Translations under genes and position numbers: made by a program | Part shown: piece by piece, positions 40,043 through 47,977 of the stretch | How the letters are laid out: each line of letters begins with the position of its first letter | How positions within the stretch are numbered: position 1 is the first letter of the stretch | The notes under the pieces: generated by a model | Told to the model about the DNA's origin: nothing | What the model saw: the letters and a program-made list of their open reading frames with translations, nothing else | The model's database searches: none | DNA from: CAYOHP01 sp964403795 [NCBI: uncultured bacterium] | Lineage (GTDB): Bacteria > Muiribacteriota > UBA6191 > CAZXTJ01 | NCBI GenBank assembly: GCA_964403795.1 | Contig: CAYOHP010000002.1 | Location: 1 to 49,419 of the forward strand | Direction: 5' to 3' | DNA: 49,419 nt

Positions 40043-41854
40043 ATGTCGAAGCGGTGGACGGGCGTCTCGATCCTGGCCCTCGCCATGGCCTTCGCAGGCC
40101 ACGCGAGCGCCCAGACGGGGGACGGGAGCGAGCCGGGATTCGGGGACATCGGGGGTGCCCGGGGGACCGGCAACGGACAGGCCACCCCCCAGGGAGACCG
40201 GGCGACCATCCAGAGGCTGCTCCGGGAGATCGCCGACTGGGAAGGCAAGCTGCGCCAGGAGCGGGAGGCCAAGGCCCAGGCCGAAGAGCAGGCCCAGGCC
40301 CGCCGGAATGGGATCGCCGGGCTCCGTACCCGGATCACCGAACTCGAGACCCGGGCCAACTGGATCCAGCGGGCCGGACTGCTCGAGATCGAGCGGGCGC
40401 TCGGTACCGAGGTCGCCAATGCCCGCCAGGCCGAGGCGAGGATGCGGGAATCCGAGCGGGAGCAGGGCGCCTGGAGCCGCAAGGCGGATGAACACGAGGC
40501 CAGCCTGACGGGGACCCGTCGGTCGCTGGAGGAGGCCCGCAGGGAGCGCGACGAGGCCCGCCGCAAGCGGGACGAAGCCGCCGGCACCAGCGGGACCGGG
40601 ACCAATGGCACGGGTTCGGGCTCAGGCAGCGGTTCCGGCACCGGGTCCACGGGGTCGGGGACCAGCGGCACGGGGACCACCGGGACCGGAACCAGCGGCA
40701 GCGGGAGCACCGGCAGCGGCACCGGGACCAGCGGGACGGGCTCGGGGACCGGATCCGGCACCGGGACCGGCACCACCGGGACCGGCAGCGTGAACTGGAC
40801 CGAGGTCCTGGCCAGCCGCGAGACGCGGGTCCGGGAACTCGAGCGCCAGGTGAGCGGCCTGGAGAGCGACCTGCAGGAGGCCGAGCGCCAGGTGGAACTC
40901 TGGGGCCAGAACTACCGGACCGCCTCCCGCAACCGGGTGGCGGCGGCGGATCGCCAGACCGCCCTGGTGGCCAGGGCCGGCGAGCTGAACGCCGAGCTCC
41001 AGGGCATCCCGGGACTGATCCAGCGCGCCGGGATCGACATCGCCACGCTGCAGGCCGAACTCGAGGCCTGGGAGAAGAAGGCCGGCGAAGAGGCCCAGGA
41101 CATCGCCAAGGCCCAGGCGGAACTCGAGAGCCGCCAGGCACAGCTCGCCGAGTTCCACACCAAGTACCTGGCCCTGGTGAAGCGCCAGACCGGGGCGGTC
41201 GGCGGCTGGAACCAGGTCCTCGGCGAGGTGGGCGCCCTCACCTGGAACCAGCAGGCCGGCGACCAGGCACCTCTCATCTACCGCCTGCGGGTCTCGGTGC
41301 GCGGACAGGTCGGAGGCTGGACCCTCGACGACCTCGAACGCTGGATCGGCAACGACCTGCAGGACTTCGTCGACCGGGCCAGGGCCGAGGCCGAGCGCCA
41401 GGCCGCCCGCCTGGAGAGCCTGAAGACCGACCTGACCGGGCTCGAGAACCGGAGGGTCCGGGAAGCCGCCGAGATCGAGCGGCTGGGGCAGCGCAAGGCG
41501 GAGGCCGAGCGCCAGCTGGCTACCGCCAACGCCCAGCTCGAGGAGGCCCCCGGCCGCTTCCGCTCGCTCTTCGGCGGGGAAGCCAAGCGCCAGCGCCAGG
41601 CCGCCCTCCAGGCCAAGGAGACGGCCGAGGGCAACCTGAAGACCATCGGCGAGCAACTGGTCGCGGCCCAGCGTCAGCTGGCCGCCACCGACCAGGCGAT
41701 CCGGGCCAAGCGGGAGGAGATCCGCACCCAGGAAGGGACCAGCACGACCGCCGCCCAGGCGCTGACCCAGGAGCAGGCCGCCCAGGAGGCCATCAAGAGG
41801 GTCGATGACGCCGGGGCCCGCCAGGCCCTGACCGCGATCCGCCGGATGCTCTGA
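40043..41854 (+). CDS. secreted coiled-coil protein with Gly/Thr/Ser-rich linker
   Basis: A 603-residue exported protein of unknown function. The signal peptide is in MSKRWTGVSILALAMAFAGH, with cleavage near ASAQ. Heptad-rich coiled coil covers about 50-180, then a 69-residue linker made only of Gly, Thr, Ser and one Asn, then coiled coil again (about 255-420). A short globular segment containing the block that begins LIYRLRVSVRGQVGGW lies around residue 415, before more coiled coil to the end. It resembles periplasmic tethers or SMC-like spacers but has no ATPase motif. GGGGAAGG provides a ribosome binding site. It is divergent from the two-component system, may be controlled by it, and is followed by a strong hairpin. 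Confidence 0.8.
   Translation: MSKRWTGVSILALAMAFAGHASAQTGDGSEPGFGDIGGARGTGNGQATPQGDRATIQRLLREIADWEGKLRQEREAKAQAEEQAQARRNGIAGLRTRITELETRANWIQRAGLLEIERALGTEVANARQAEARMRESEREQGAWSRKADEHEASLTGTRRSLEEARRERDEARRKRDEAAGTSGTGTNGTGSGSGSGSGTGSTGSGTSGTGTTGTGTSGSGSTGSGTGTSGTGSGTGSGTGTGTTGTGSVNWTEVLASRETRVRELERQVSGLESDLQEAERQVELWGQNYRTASRNRVAAADRQTALVARAGELNAELQGIPGLIQRAGIDIATLQAELEAWEKKAGEEAQDIAKAQAELESRQAQLAEFHTKYLALVKRQTGAVGGWNQVLGEVGALTWNQQAGDQAPLIYRLRVSVRGQVGGWTLDDLERWIGNDLQDFVDRARAEAERQAARLESLKTDLTGLENRRVREAAEIERLGQRKAEAERQLATANAQLEEAPGRFRSLFGGEAKRQRQAALQAKETAEGNLKTIGEQLVAAQRQLAATDQAIRAKREEIRTQEGTSTTAAQALTQEQAAQEAIKRVDDAGARQALTAIRRML
40583..40789 (+). repeat. GGC/ACC/AGC codon repeat (Gly-Thr/Ser linker)
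   Basis: About 69 codons drawn almost only from GGC/GGG/GGA/GGT/GGTT-free glycine codons with ACC, ACG, AGC and TCG, giving irregular Gly-Thr and Gly-Ser dipeptides. The periodic 6-base unit should be prone to length change by slippage. Confidence 0.8.
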
Positions 41855-41869
41855 GAGGGCCTCCGGCGA

Positions 41870-41906
41870 GCGAAGCGTCCCCGGGCCCGTGCCGGGGACG
41901 TTTCGC
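41870..41906. terminator. strong hairpin after the coiled-coil gene
   Basis: A stem of 15 bp (one G-U) is formed by GCGAAGCGTCCCCGG (41870-41884) and CCGGGGACGTTTCGC (41892-41906) around a 7-nt loop. It lies between two convergent genes and could terminate both. Confidence 0.65.
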
Positions 41907-41936
41907 GTCCGAGGGATTTCCTGCCGCCCCCGCCTC

Positions 41937-42374
41937 CTAATCCCCTCGATCCAGCGGCTCGGTCTCGAGCTGGATCGCCCCGGGATGGGTCCGCATGGCT
42001 TCGTGCAGGAACGCCGCGAACAGGTGGGCGAAGGTCTCCCGCGTCACCAGCACCGGGACGTCCCCCTTCAGATGTTCGAGGAGCCGCTGACGGGCGACCG
42101 CCACCGCGTAGGGATGGTGCCGGGCCTCGACCAGCAGGGACTCGAGGCTCGAGGACACGGTTTCCACCCCGGGCCATCCCCGCGGATCCCTCGGTTCGAG
42201 CGCGACCTCGTAGAGCTTCCAACGAGCCTTCAGGTCAGGGGCCGCGATCTCCATGAAGTTCGTGTCGTGGGGGAGGTCCGGCTCCCTCCCCCCGCCGTCG
42301 GCGTCCCGCAGATTGGCGAACACGAAGGCCGAGCGACCGAGGATCAAGGCTGCCTCCCCGGCCTTTTCTACCAC
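41937..42374 (-). CDS. hypothetical protein, 145 residues
   Basis: A protein-like frame with alternating hydrophobic and charged segments: EAALILGRSAFVFANLRDAD, NFMEIAAPDLKARWKLYEVA, SSLESLLVEARHHPYAVAVA and PVLVTRETFAHLFAAFLHEA. No signal peptide, membrane helix or known motif is seen. The GTG start at 42374 is likely; the next in-frame Met is residue 41. A TAGGGA sequence upstream may be its -10. The gene is convergent with the coiled-coil gene across a hairpin and divergent from the subtilase. Low similarity to anything I know makes this a moderate call. Confidence 0.6.
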   Translation of the reverse strand: MVEKAGEAALILGRSAFVFANLRDADGGGREPDLPHDTNFMEIAAPDLKARWKLYEVALEPRDPRGWPGVETVSSSLESLLVEARHHPYAVAVARQRLLEHLKGDVPVLVTRETFAHLFAAFLHEAMRTHPGAIQLETEPLDRGD

Positions 42375-42399
42375 GGCTTGACGCCCCCGGATCCCTCCC

Positions 42400-42405
42400 T
42401 ATCCT
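42400..42405 (+). promoter_or_regulatory. candidate -10 element for the subtilase gene
   Basis: TATCCT with an 86-nt leader before the ATG at 42492. The leader contains a hairpin, GAGCCGCG (42432-42439) / CGCGGCTC (42452-42459), and AGGAG close to the start. Confidence 0.35.
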
Positions 42406-42491
42406 GGCGCCCGACACCACCAAGCAGGGGAGAGCCGCGACCCGGGACGGACGCGGCTCCAGGAACATACCGAAAGATCCAGGAGCCCACG

Positions 42492-43943
42492 ATGAAGCCT
42501 TTCGCCGGCCTGCGCCCCCTGATGGCGCTCTGCCTCGCCCTCACCTCGACCGGTCTCGCCATGGCCGGCGGTCCGCTCTCGCGGGGAGCCTCCAAGTTCG
42601 ATCCGGCCCTGGCCCGCGCCCTCGAATCCTCGGATGCCCAGGTCCGGGTCCTGGTGATCGCCCGGGAGGCCCCCGGCGCCGAGGCCGTCACCCTCGAGGC
42701 CACCAGCCCGACCGCCCGCCGACGCTCCCGCGCCGACGCCTCCACGGCCGCCATCCGGGAACTCCTGGCCGCCCCCGGCCTGGGGATCGCCGAAGGCGCC
42801 GAGGCCCCGGCCAGCGTCTACCTCTGGGCCGTGAACGGGGTCGCCACCGTGGCCGACCGGGAGCGTCTCGAGGCGCTCGCCGACGAGCCCAGCGTCGACC
42901 GGATCCTGCTCGACCGGACCGTACCGGTGCTCCTCGACGGGGGCGCCCGGGACCCGGATCCGGACCAGGGCGAGGGCGAGGATCAGCCCCGGGCCGACGA
43001 GCCAGCGAACCCGCTCTGGGGCCTGCTCCAGATCGGCACCAAGGAAGCCCGCCAGAAGGGGTGGGTCGGCCAGGGAGTCCGGGTCGGCATCATCGACACC
43101 GGCATCGACGCCGCCCATCCCGACCTCCAGGGCAAGGTCGAAGCCTTCCGGGACTTCTCGAAGATGACGGTCGAGGACGGCAAGCTGGTGGGTACCCCCG
43201 GCACCGAGCCCTACGACGACCAGGGGCACGGGACCCACTGCGCCGGCACCGTGGCCGGCGCCAAGACCGGTGTCGCCCCGGGCGCCAAGCTGCTGATCGG
43301 CAAGGCCATGAACGCCGAGGGTGGGGGATCGCTGGTCGGCCTGCTGCTCTCGATGCAGTGGATGCTCGATCCCGACGGCGACCCCTCGACCGACGACCAG
43401 CCCGATCTGGTCTCCAACAGCTGGGGCATGAACGTCCAGCTGCTGGGTGAGCACGTGGGGGTCTTCCGGGATCTGGTGAAGGCCTGGCGCCAGGCCGGCA
43501 TCCTGCCGGTGTTCGCGGCCGGCAACGACGGCCCCCAGACGGCCTGCGTGCCCGGCGGCTACCCCGAGGCCTTCTCGGTGGGCGCCACCGACCACCACGA
43601 CAAGGTCACCGAGTTCTCCACCGGCGGCCCCATCCAGCTCGACGGGGAGACCTTCCTGAAGCCCGACGTGGCCGCCCCCGGGGCCCGGATCGCCAGCACC
43701 TACCCGGGCGGCGAGTACGCCGTCCTGGACGGAACCTCGATGGCCTGTCCCCATGTGGCCGGTGCCCTGGCCGTGGCCAAGGGCGTCGTCCCCGGGGCCA
43801 CCCACGACCAGCTGCAGAAGGCCTTCGAGGGCTCCGCCAAGGACCTCGGCGAGCCGGGCCGCGACGGAGAGTACGGCGAGGGGCGGATCGACCTGATGAA
43901 GGCGATCGAGCGGCTCCAGGCCGGCTCCCGCCCTACTCCCTGA
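42492..43943 (+). CDS. secreted subtilisin-family serine protease (S8)
   Basis: A 483-residue preproenzyme. The signal peptide lies within MKPFAGLRPLMALCLALTST and ends near AMAGG. An inhibitor-like propeptide spans about 27-150 (VRVLVIAREAPGAEAV, VNGVATVADRERLEAL). The catalytic domain has the triad D202 (GIIDTGID), H246 (GHGTHCAG) and S416 (GTSMACPHVAG), with oxyanion N345 in FAAGNDGPQTA. It ends EYGEGRIDLMKAIERLQ, with no C-terminal extension. It is an extracellular or periplasmic endopeptidase; the propeptide probably folds the enzyme and is then removed. ATG at 42492 has AGGAG upstream. A hairpin follows the stop. Confidence 0.95.
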   Translation: MKPFAGLRPLMALCLALTSTGLAMAGGPLSRGASKFDPALARALESSDAQVRVLVIAREAPGAEAVTLEATSPTARRRSRADASTAAIRELLAAPGLGIAEGAEAPASVYLWAVNGVATVADRERLEALADEPSVDRILLDRTVPVLLDGGARDPDPDQGEGEDQPRADEPANPLWGLLQIGTKEARQKGWVGQGVRVGIIDTGIDAAHPDLQGKVEAFRDFSKMTVEDGKLVGTPGTEPYDDQGHGTHCAGTVAGAKTGVAPGAKLLIGKAMNAEGGGSLVGLLLSMQWMLDPDGDPSTDDQPDLVSNSWGMNVQLLGEHVGVFRDLVKAWRQAGILPVFAAGNDGPQTACVPGGYPEAFSVGATDHHDKVTEFSTGGPIQLDGETFLKPDVAAPGARIASTYPGGEYAVLDGTSMACPHVAGALAVAKGVVPGATHDQLQKAFEGSAKDLGEPGRDGEYGEGRIDLMKAIERLQAGSRPTP

Positions 43944-43965
43944 AGCAGGGAAGGGCGCCACGGGC

Positions 43966-43998
43966 CCCGGTCCCCCTCCCCGGAGGGACGACCGGGGC
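43966..43998. terminator. hairpin after the subtilase gene
   Basis: The arms GCCCCGGTC (43966-43974) and GACCGGGGC (43990-43998) pair perfectly over 9 bp, and the inner bases CCCCTC / GGAGGG add further pairing. It starts 22 nt after the subtilase stop. Confidence 0.6.
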
Positions 43999-44021
43999 TC
44001 GTCGCGTGGCCCTGCCCGCGT

Positions 44022-44027
44022 TATCCT
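44022..44027 (+). promoter_or_regulatory. candidate -10 element, leaderless TPR gene
   Basis: TATCCT with 8 nt to the ATG at 44036 and no ribosome binding site. Confidence 0.5.
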
Positions 44028-44035
44028 CTGCGGAC

Positions 44036-44533
44036 ATGACGGTCGACGACTTCACCATCCGGAGGGCCCGCCAGCTGCTCGAAGCCGGCCTGGCCGCGGT
44101 CCAGCGCGGGGACCTGACCTCGGCCCGGGACGAGTTCAAGGCGAGCGCCGCGCTGCGACCGACCGCCGACGCCCTCACCTTCTGGGGCTGGATGGAGCAC
44201 CACCTCGGCGACTCCGGGAGGGCCATCGAACTCTGCCACCAGGCGATCGGGCTCGACCCGGATTTCGGCAATCCCTACAACGACATCGGGTCCTACCTGG
44301 TGAGCCAGGGGAAGCTGGAGGAAGCCATCCCCTGGTTCGAGAAGGCCATCCAGGCCAAGCGCTACGAGCCCCGCCAGTTCCCCCACATGAACCTCGGTCG
44401 GGTCTACATGACGCGGCGCCAGTTCGCCCTCGCGCTCCAGCATTTCGAGCGGGCCCTGGCCTTCGCCCCCGGGGACCCTCACCTCCGGGCGCTCGCCGAC
44501 AAGGCCCGCCTCATGGTGCGGAACCTGAACTGA
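44036..44533 (+). CDS. TPR-repeat protein
   Basis: A 165-residue protein of about three to four tetratricopeptide repeats (ARQLLEAGLAAVQRGDLTSA, IELCHQAIGLDPDFGNPYND, IPWFEKAIQAKRYEP, LALQHFERALAFAPGDPHLR). No other domain, signal peptide or membrane helix. It is a likely protein-protein interaction scaffold; the partner is unknown. ATG at 44036 fits the -10 spacing for a leaderless message; the GTG at 44006 is upstream of the -10 and rejected. Its stop is immediately adjacent to the convergent gene's stop: the two form the palindrome TGATCA at 44531-44536. Confidence 0.85.
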   Translation: MTVDDFTIRRARQLLEAGLAAVQRGDLTSARDEFKASAALRPTADALTFWGWMEHHLGDSGRAIELCHQAIGLDPDFGNPYNDIGSYLVSQGKLEEAIPWFEKAIQAKRYEPRQFPHMNLGRVYMTRRQFALALQHFERALAFAPGDPHLRALADKARLMVRNLN

Positions 44534-45334
44534 TCAGCCCCCCTCGGGCAGGAACTCGTCGACCGGGACGGTGTCGCTCTGCCCCGGGCCGGGAGCGGTC
44601 CCGGCAGGCGCGATCCCCAGATCCATGCCCAGGAGACCGGCTCCGCCGTTCCCGAAGAGGCCCGCCGATCCGTCGGCGGGGAGGACCGAAAACGGATCCC
44701 CGGCCCCCGTCCCGGACCCCTGGGGAACCGCGGCCGGGAACCGCTGGCGGAGCAGCTCGTCGGTGGCACCGGGGACGCTCCATCCGGGGCGGGTTCCCGC
44801 CTGGCCGAGGGGTTCCAGCATCCAGCTCGTCACCACCTCGCCGAACTGGGCCATGCGTCCGGTCCGGCTGAACGAGGTGGGATAGCCGCCCGCCCCTTCG
44901 GGGAGCGTGGCCAGGACGTCCTGGACCAGGCCCGGTCCACGGGCCCCGCCGTTGGCCACTCCCACGTGCTGGGTCCCGAGGAAGGTCACGGTGCGCAGGT
45001 TCTCGGCCCCCGACGGGGCCAGCTCGATCCTTCCCCGCCCGTCCTCACCGGCGGTATAGATGCCCTGGATCGAGCCCCAGCTGCCGTCCCGGTAGACGAC
45101 CTCGGAGAGGCCCGAACGCTGCTCCGGCGTGAAGAGCCCCATGCTCTGGCGGAGCACCGACAGCGCCTGGAGGGTCGGGTTCCCGCTCACCGCGATCCCG
45201 AAGTCCGAGCGGATCCCGTCCCGCAACTCGTCGAGCCCAGGGCCGACCTCCTGGGCGAACCCCGAAGCGGCAGGCAGGAGGACCAGCGAAGCGAGGAAGG
45301 CGCGGCGGAGCCGGGCCTGGGAGAAGGGAGACAT
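44534..45334 (-). CDS. secreted protein of unknown function
   Basis: A 266-residue protein. It has a signal peptide (MSPFSQARLRRAFLASLVLL, AASGFAQ). The mature part contains LDELRDGIRSDFGIAVSGNP, LRQSMGLFTPEQRSGLSEVV, the IYTAGEDGRGRIELAPSG block and FLGTQHVGVANGG. The C-terminus is Gly/Pro-rich. No catalytic motif is recognised. The family is unknown to me; Sec export is the only inference. It is convergent with the TPR gene with no bases between the two stop codons. Confidence 0.75.
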   Translation of the reverse strand: MSPFSQARLRRAFLASLVLLPAASGFAQEVGPGLDELRDGIRSDFGIAVSGNPTLQALSVLRQSMGLFTPEQRSGLSEVVYRDGSWGSIQGIYTAGEDGRGRIELAPSGAENLRTVTFLGTQHVGVANGGARGPGLVQDVLATLPEGAGGYPTSFSRTGRMAQFGEVVTSWMLEPLGQAGTRPGWSVPGATDELLRQRFPAAVPQGSGTGAGDPFSVLPADGSAGLFGNGGAGLLGMDLGIAPAGTAPGPGQSDTVPVDEFLPEGG

Positions 45335-45580
45335 GGGGAGACCGTTCCTTACGTTCGTTCCAGGGGCACGGCCTCGCTCCGGAGGGCGGCGGCACGGGGC
45401 CCGGAGGGAGCCGATGCACGTCCCTTGCCAGCGTGATCCAGGGCTGGTTTCCGGCCTTCCCGGGCCCTCGCGCTGGCTACGCCGGGATCCACCCCGGACA
45501 CGCTGCAGCCTCGCCCCGACACACCGGCGCCGGGTCCTCCCCGACCGACCGGCAGGTCGAACCGACTCCGGGGGAACGCA

Positions 45581-46351
45581 TCAACGCAGGTCGAGCCGTA
45601 CCGGGCAGTGGTCCGACCCCATGATCCCGGTGAGGTTCTCGACTCCCCGCACCCGGGCCGCGATCCCCGGGGTCGTGAGGAAGTAGTCGAGGCGCCATCC
45701 GATGTTCCGCTCCCTCGCTCCGCTGCGAAAGGTCCACCAGGTGTAGTGCCCCTTCTCGCCGGGGTGCCGTTCCCGGAACACGTCCACCCAGCCGCGTCCC
45801 AGCATCTCCGTGACCCAGGCCCGCTCCTCGGGGAGGAAGCCGGCGTTGTCCACGTTCTGCTTGGGGTTGGCGAGGTCGATCTCGGTGTGGGCGGCGTTGA
45901 AGTCGCCGCAGAGCACGATCTCCCGTCCGGAAGACCGCTCGGCCTCCAGCCTCTCGGCGAGCGTCGCGTTGAAGGCCAGCTTGTGGGGGAGCCGGGCGTG
46001 CTCCCGCTGGGAGTTCGGGAAGTAGCAGTTCACCAGCAGGAAGTCCCCGAGATCGGCGATCAGGGTCCGTCCCTCGGAGTCGAATTCGGGCCGGCCCAGG
46101 CCGACCTCGACCCTCTTCACCTCGGTCTTCTCCCGGACGAAGAAGGCGACCCCGCTGTATCCCCTCTTCTCCGCCGAGGCCCAATGCGTCCGGTACCCGG
46201 GAGGCGAGAGCAGGTCGTCGCCGAGGTCGTCGGGGCGGGCCTTGGTCTCCTGCAGGCAGACCACGTCGGGAGCCTCCTCGGCGAGCCAGTCCAGGAACCC
46301 CTTGGTCCTGCACGACCGGATCCCGTTGACGTTCCAGGTACAGATCCGCAC
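45581..46351 (-). CDS. xth: exodeoxyribonuclease III
   Basis: A 256-residue endonuclease/exonuclease/phosphatase-fold enzyme. It cuts at abasic sites and degrades duplex DNA 3' to 5' in base excision repair. Motifs in order: ICTWNVNGIRS, VVCLQETKA (metal Glu), RGYSGVAFFVRE, REIVLCGDFNAAHTEIDL, WWTFRSGARERNIGWRLDYF and MGSDHCPVRLDL (catalytic Asp-His). The GTG start at 46351 is preferred because GGAGGT lies 5 nt upstream and the first residues match the family. A -10-like TAGGGT lies at 46368-46373. Divergent from the protein kinase gene. Confidence 0.95.
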   Translation of the reverse strand: MRICTWNVNGIRSCRTKGFLDWLAEEAPDVVCLQETKARPDDLGDDLLSPPGYRTHWASAEKRGYSGVAFFVREKTEVKRVEVGLGRPEFDSEGRTLIADLGDFLLVNCYFPNSQREHARLPHKLAFNATLAERLEAERSSGREIVLCGDFNAAHTEIDLANPKQNVDNAGFLPEERAWVTEMLGRGWVDVFRERHPGEKGHYTWWTFRSGARERNIGWRLDYFLTTPGIAARVRGVENLTGIMGSDHCPVRLDLR

Positions 46352-46398
46352 GACGACCTCCGGCGCCACCCTACCGCAGCCGGCCCGGCTCCAGGGCG

Positions 46399-46404
46399 TA
46401 CACT
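46399..46404 (+). promoter_or_regulatory. candidate -10 element, leaderless kinase gene
   Basis: TACACT with 8 nt to the ATG at 46413; no ribosome binding site. Confidence 0.5.
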
Positions 46405-46412
46405 CGGCCCCG

Positions 46413-47870
46413 ATGGTGAGGATCCCCGACGAACTCCGGGCCGAGGGCGCCACCGCCCGCGGCATCGCCACCGGGGACCGCCTGCTCGACCAGTACGAGG
46501 TGGGCCGGCTGCTCGGCAAGGGCGGCATGGGCGCGGTCTTCGAGGGCCTCGACACCCAGCTCGACCGCAAGGTGGCAATCAAGGTCCTGCCTGCCTTCCT
46601 GGCCTCCTCGACCCGCGCCATCGATGGACTACGGGCCGAGGCCAAGCGGACCATCGCCCTGGCCCACTCCTCGCTCGCCCGGATCCACCACTTCGCGGTC
46701 CACGACGGCCAGCCCTTCGTGATCATGGAGTTCGTCGAGGGCCGCACCCTGGCCGCCCTCCTCGAGGAGCGGGGCACGTTGCCCCTGGACGAAACCCTCG
46801 GCATCCTCCGTCCCCTGGCCGCGGCCCTCGACCATGCTCATGCCGAGGGCGTCGTCCACCGCGACGTGAAACCCTCGAACATCATGCTCCGGGCCTCCGA
46901 CGGACGGCCGGTGCTGATCGACTTCGGCATCGCCGGCGAGGCCCGGGACCAGACCACCCTCGCCGGCCTCACCGATCGGGGCGGCACCAGCGGCACCCTG
47001 GTCTACATGAGCCCCGAGCAGGTCCGCGGCGACGCCCCCCGCCGCTCCATGGACGTCTACTCGCTGGCCGCGGTGGCCTACGAGATGCTCGCCGGGAACC
47101 CGCCCTTCTTCCGCGGCGACCCGATGAACGTCCAGTACCAGATCCTGAACGAACCACCCCGTCCGATTCCCGGGATCCCGGAACCGGTCTCCGCCGGGCT
47201 CCTCCAGGGGCTCTCGAAGCTCGTCTCCGACCGTCCTGCGTCGGCGACCGCGCTGGTCGATCGTCTCGAGGGAAGGCCGGGAGCCGCGCCCGTGAGGGGA
47301 CCCGGAAACCCGGCGGCCAGCGGTTCCGACCTGCCCGAGTCCTGCTGCCCGACGGATCCCCCGGAAGTCGCCGTCGCCCAGGCCGGGACCCCGACCTCCC
47401 GTCACCGGTTCCTGGGGTTCCTGGGAGTCCTCGACGGCATGTCCTCGGCACTGGTCGGCGGTCTGATCTGGAACGTGGGCGTCTGGCACTTCCTGCGAGA
47501 GCACCTGGCAGACCTCGACAAGACCGCTCCCGGCCTCTACTTCTTCCTCCACTTCCTCCCGCCTGCGGCCTGCGGGATCCCCATCTTCGGGCTCTCCATG
47601 CTGCTCGGATGCGAGTTCCTGGAGCGACGCATCCCGGGGATCACCCGGCCCCTCATGAACGGAGCGGCGCTCGGCGTCGTGTTCGGCTCGCTGCTGGTGA
47701 GCCGGGTCATGAAACACGTGGGCGAGACCGCGGAGATCGCCCAGGTGGCCGTGGTCCTGGTAGGACTGCTGGGCGCGCCCGTGATCGTGGCCACCACCCG
47801 CCTGTACCTGGCGAGTAGCCTGCACGAGCGGATGCAGGAGGCCCGGGAGCACGGCCTCTCGGGGAGTTGA
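46413..47870 (+). CDS. membrane-anchored Ser/Thr protein kinase (Hanks type)
   Basis: A 485-residue kinase. The domain (about 28-290) has the Gly loop LLGKGGMGAVFEG, ATP-binding K57 (VAIKVLP), E76, catalytic D151 in HRDVKPSN, DFG at 170-172 and SPEQVRGD as the APE-equivalent. All key residues are intact. After a linker, the C-terminal third has four hydrophobic helices (about 340-365, 375-400, 410-430 and 440-465), so the kinase is inner-membrane bound with no PASTA or other extracellular sensor. The substrate is unknown. Such kinases are abundant in Planctomycetota, Myxococcota and Actinomycetota. Confidence 0.93.
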   Translation: MVRIPDELRAEGATARGIATGDRLLDQYEVGRLLGKGGMGAVFEGLDTQLDRKVAIKVLPAFLASSTRAIDGLRAEAKRTIALAHSSLARIHHFAVHDGQPFVIMEFVEGRTLAALLEERGTLPLDETLGILRPLAAALDHAHAEGVVHRDVKPSNIMLRASDGRPVLIDFGIAGEARDQTTLAGLTDRGGTSGTLVYMSPEQVRGDAPRRSMDVYSLAAVAYEMLAGNPPFFRGDPMNVQYQILNEPPRPIPGIPEPVSAGLLQGLSKLVSDRPASATALVDRLEGRPGAAPVRGPGNPAASGSDLPESCCPTDPPEVAVAQAGTPTSRHRFLGFLGVLDGMSSALVGGLIWNVGVWHFLREHLADLDKTAPGLYFFLHFLPPAACGIPIFGLSMLLGCEFLERRIPGITRPLMNGAALGVVFGSLLVSRVMKHVGETAEIAQVAVVLVGLLGAPVIVATTRLYLASSLHERMQEAREHGLSGS

Positions 47871-47926
47871 ACGGCTCCGGCGCCCGGGCGACGATCGCCG
47901 GGAAGCCGCTCCCCGACTTCCTCTGG

Positions 47927-47932
47927 TAGAGT
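47927..47932 (+). promoter_or_regulatory. candidate -10 element for the ABC-F gene
   Basis: TAGAGT 45 nt before the ATG at 47978; the leader contains ACGAGGAG as ribosome binding site. Confidence 0.4.
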
Positions 47933-47977
47933 CGCGAACACCCAAGGACAGGTTTTCCCGACGAGGAGTCCCCCCTA

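Noticed and set aside
40583-40789. CRISPR-like or satellite repeat
   Set aside because: No constant repeat and spacer structure; it is a translated Gly/Thr/Ser tract within a long open frame.
42432-42459. Riboswitch in the subtilase leader
   Set aside because: A single 8-bp hairpin with a 12-nt loop and no recognised aptamer sequence; simple leader structure is sufficient.
41889-42491. N-terminal extension of the subtilase frame
   Set aside because: Lacks protein-like composition; the ATG at 42492 begins a normal signal peptide with a ribosome binding site.
45335-45580. Possible small gene in the 246-base gap before the exonuclease III stop
   Set aside because: Frames here are Pro/Arg-rich without a credible ribosome binding site or protein-like composition; I see nothing else in the gap.
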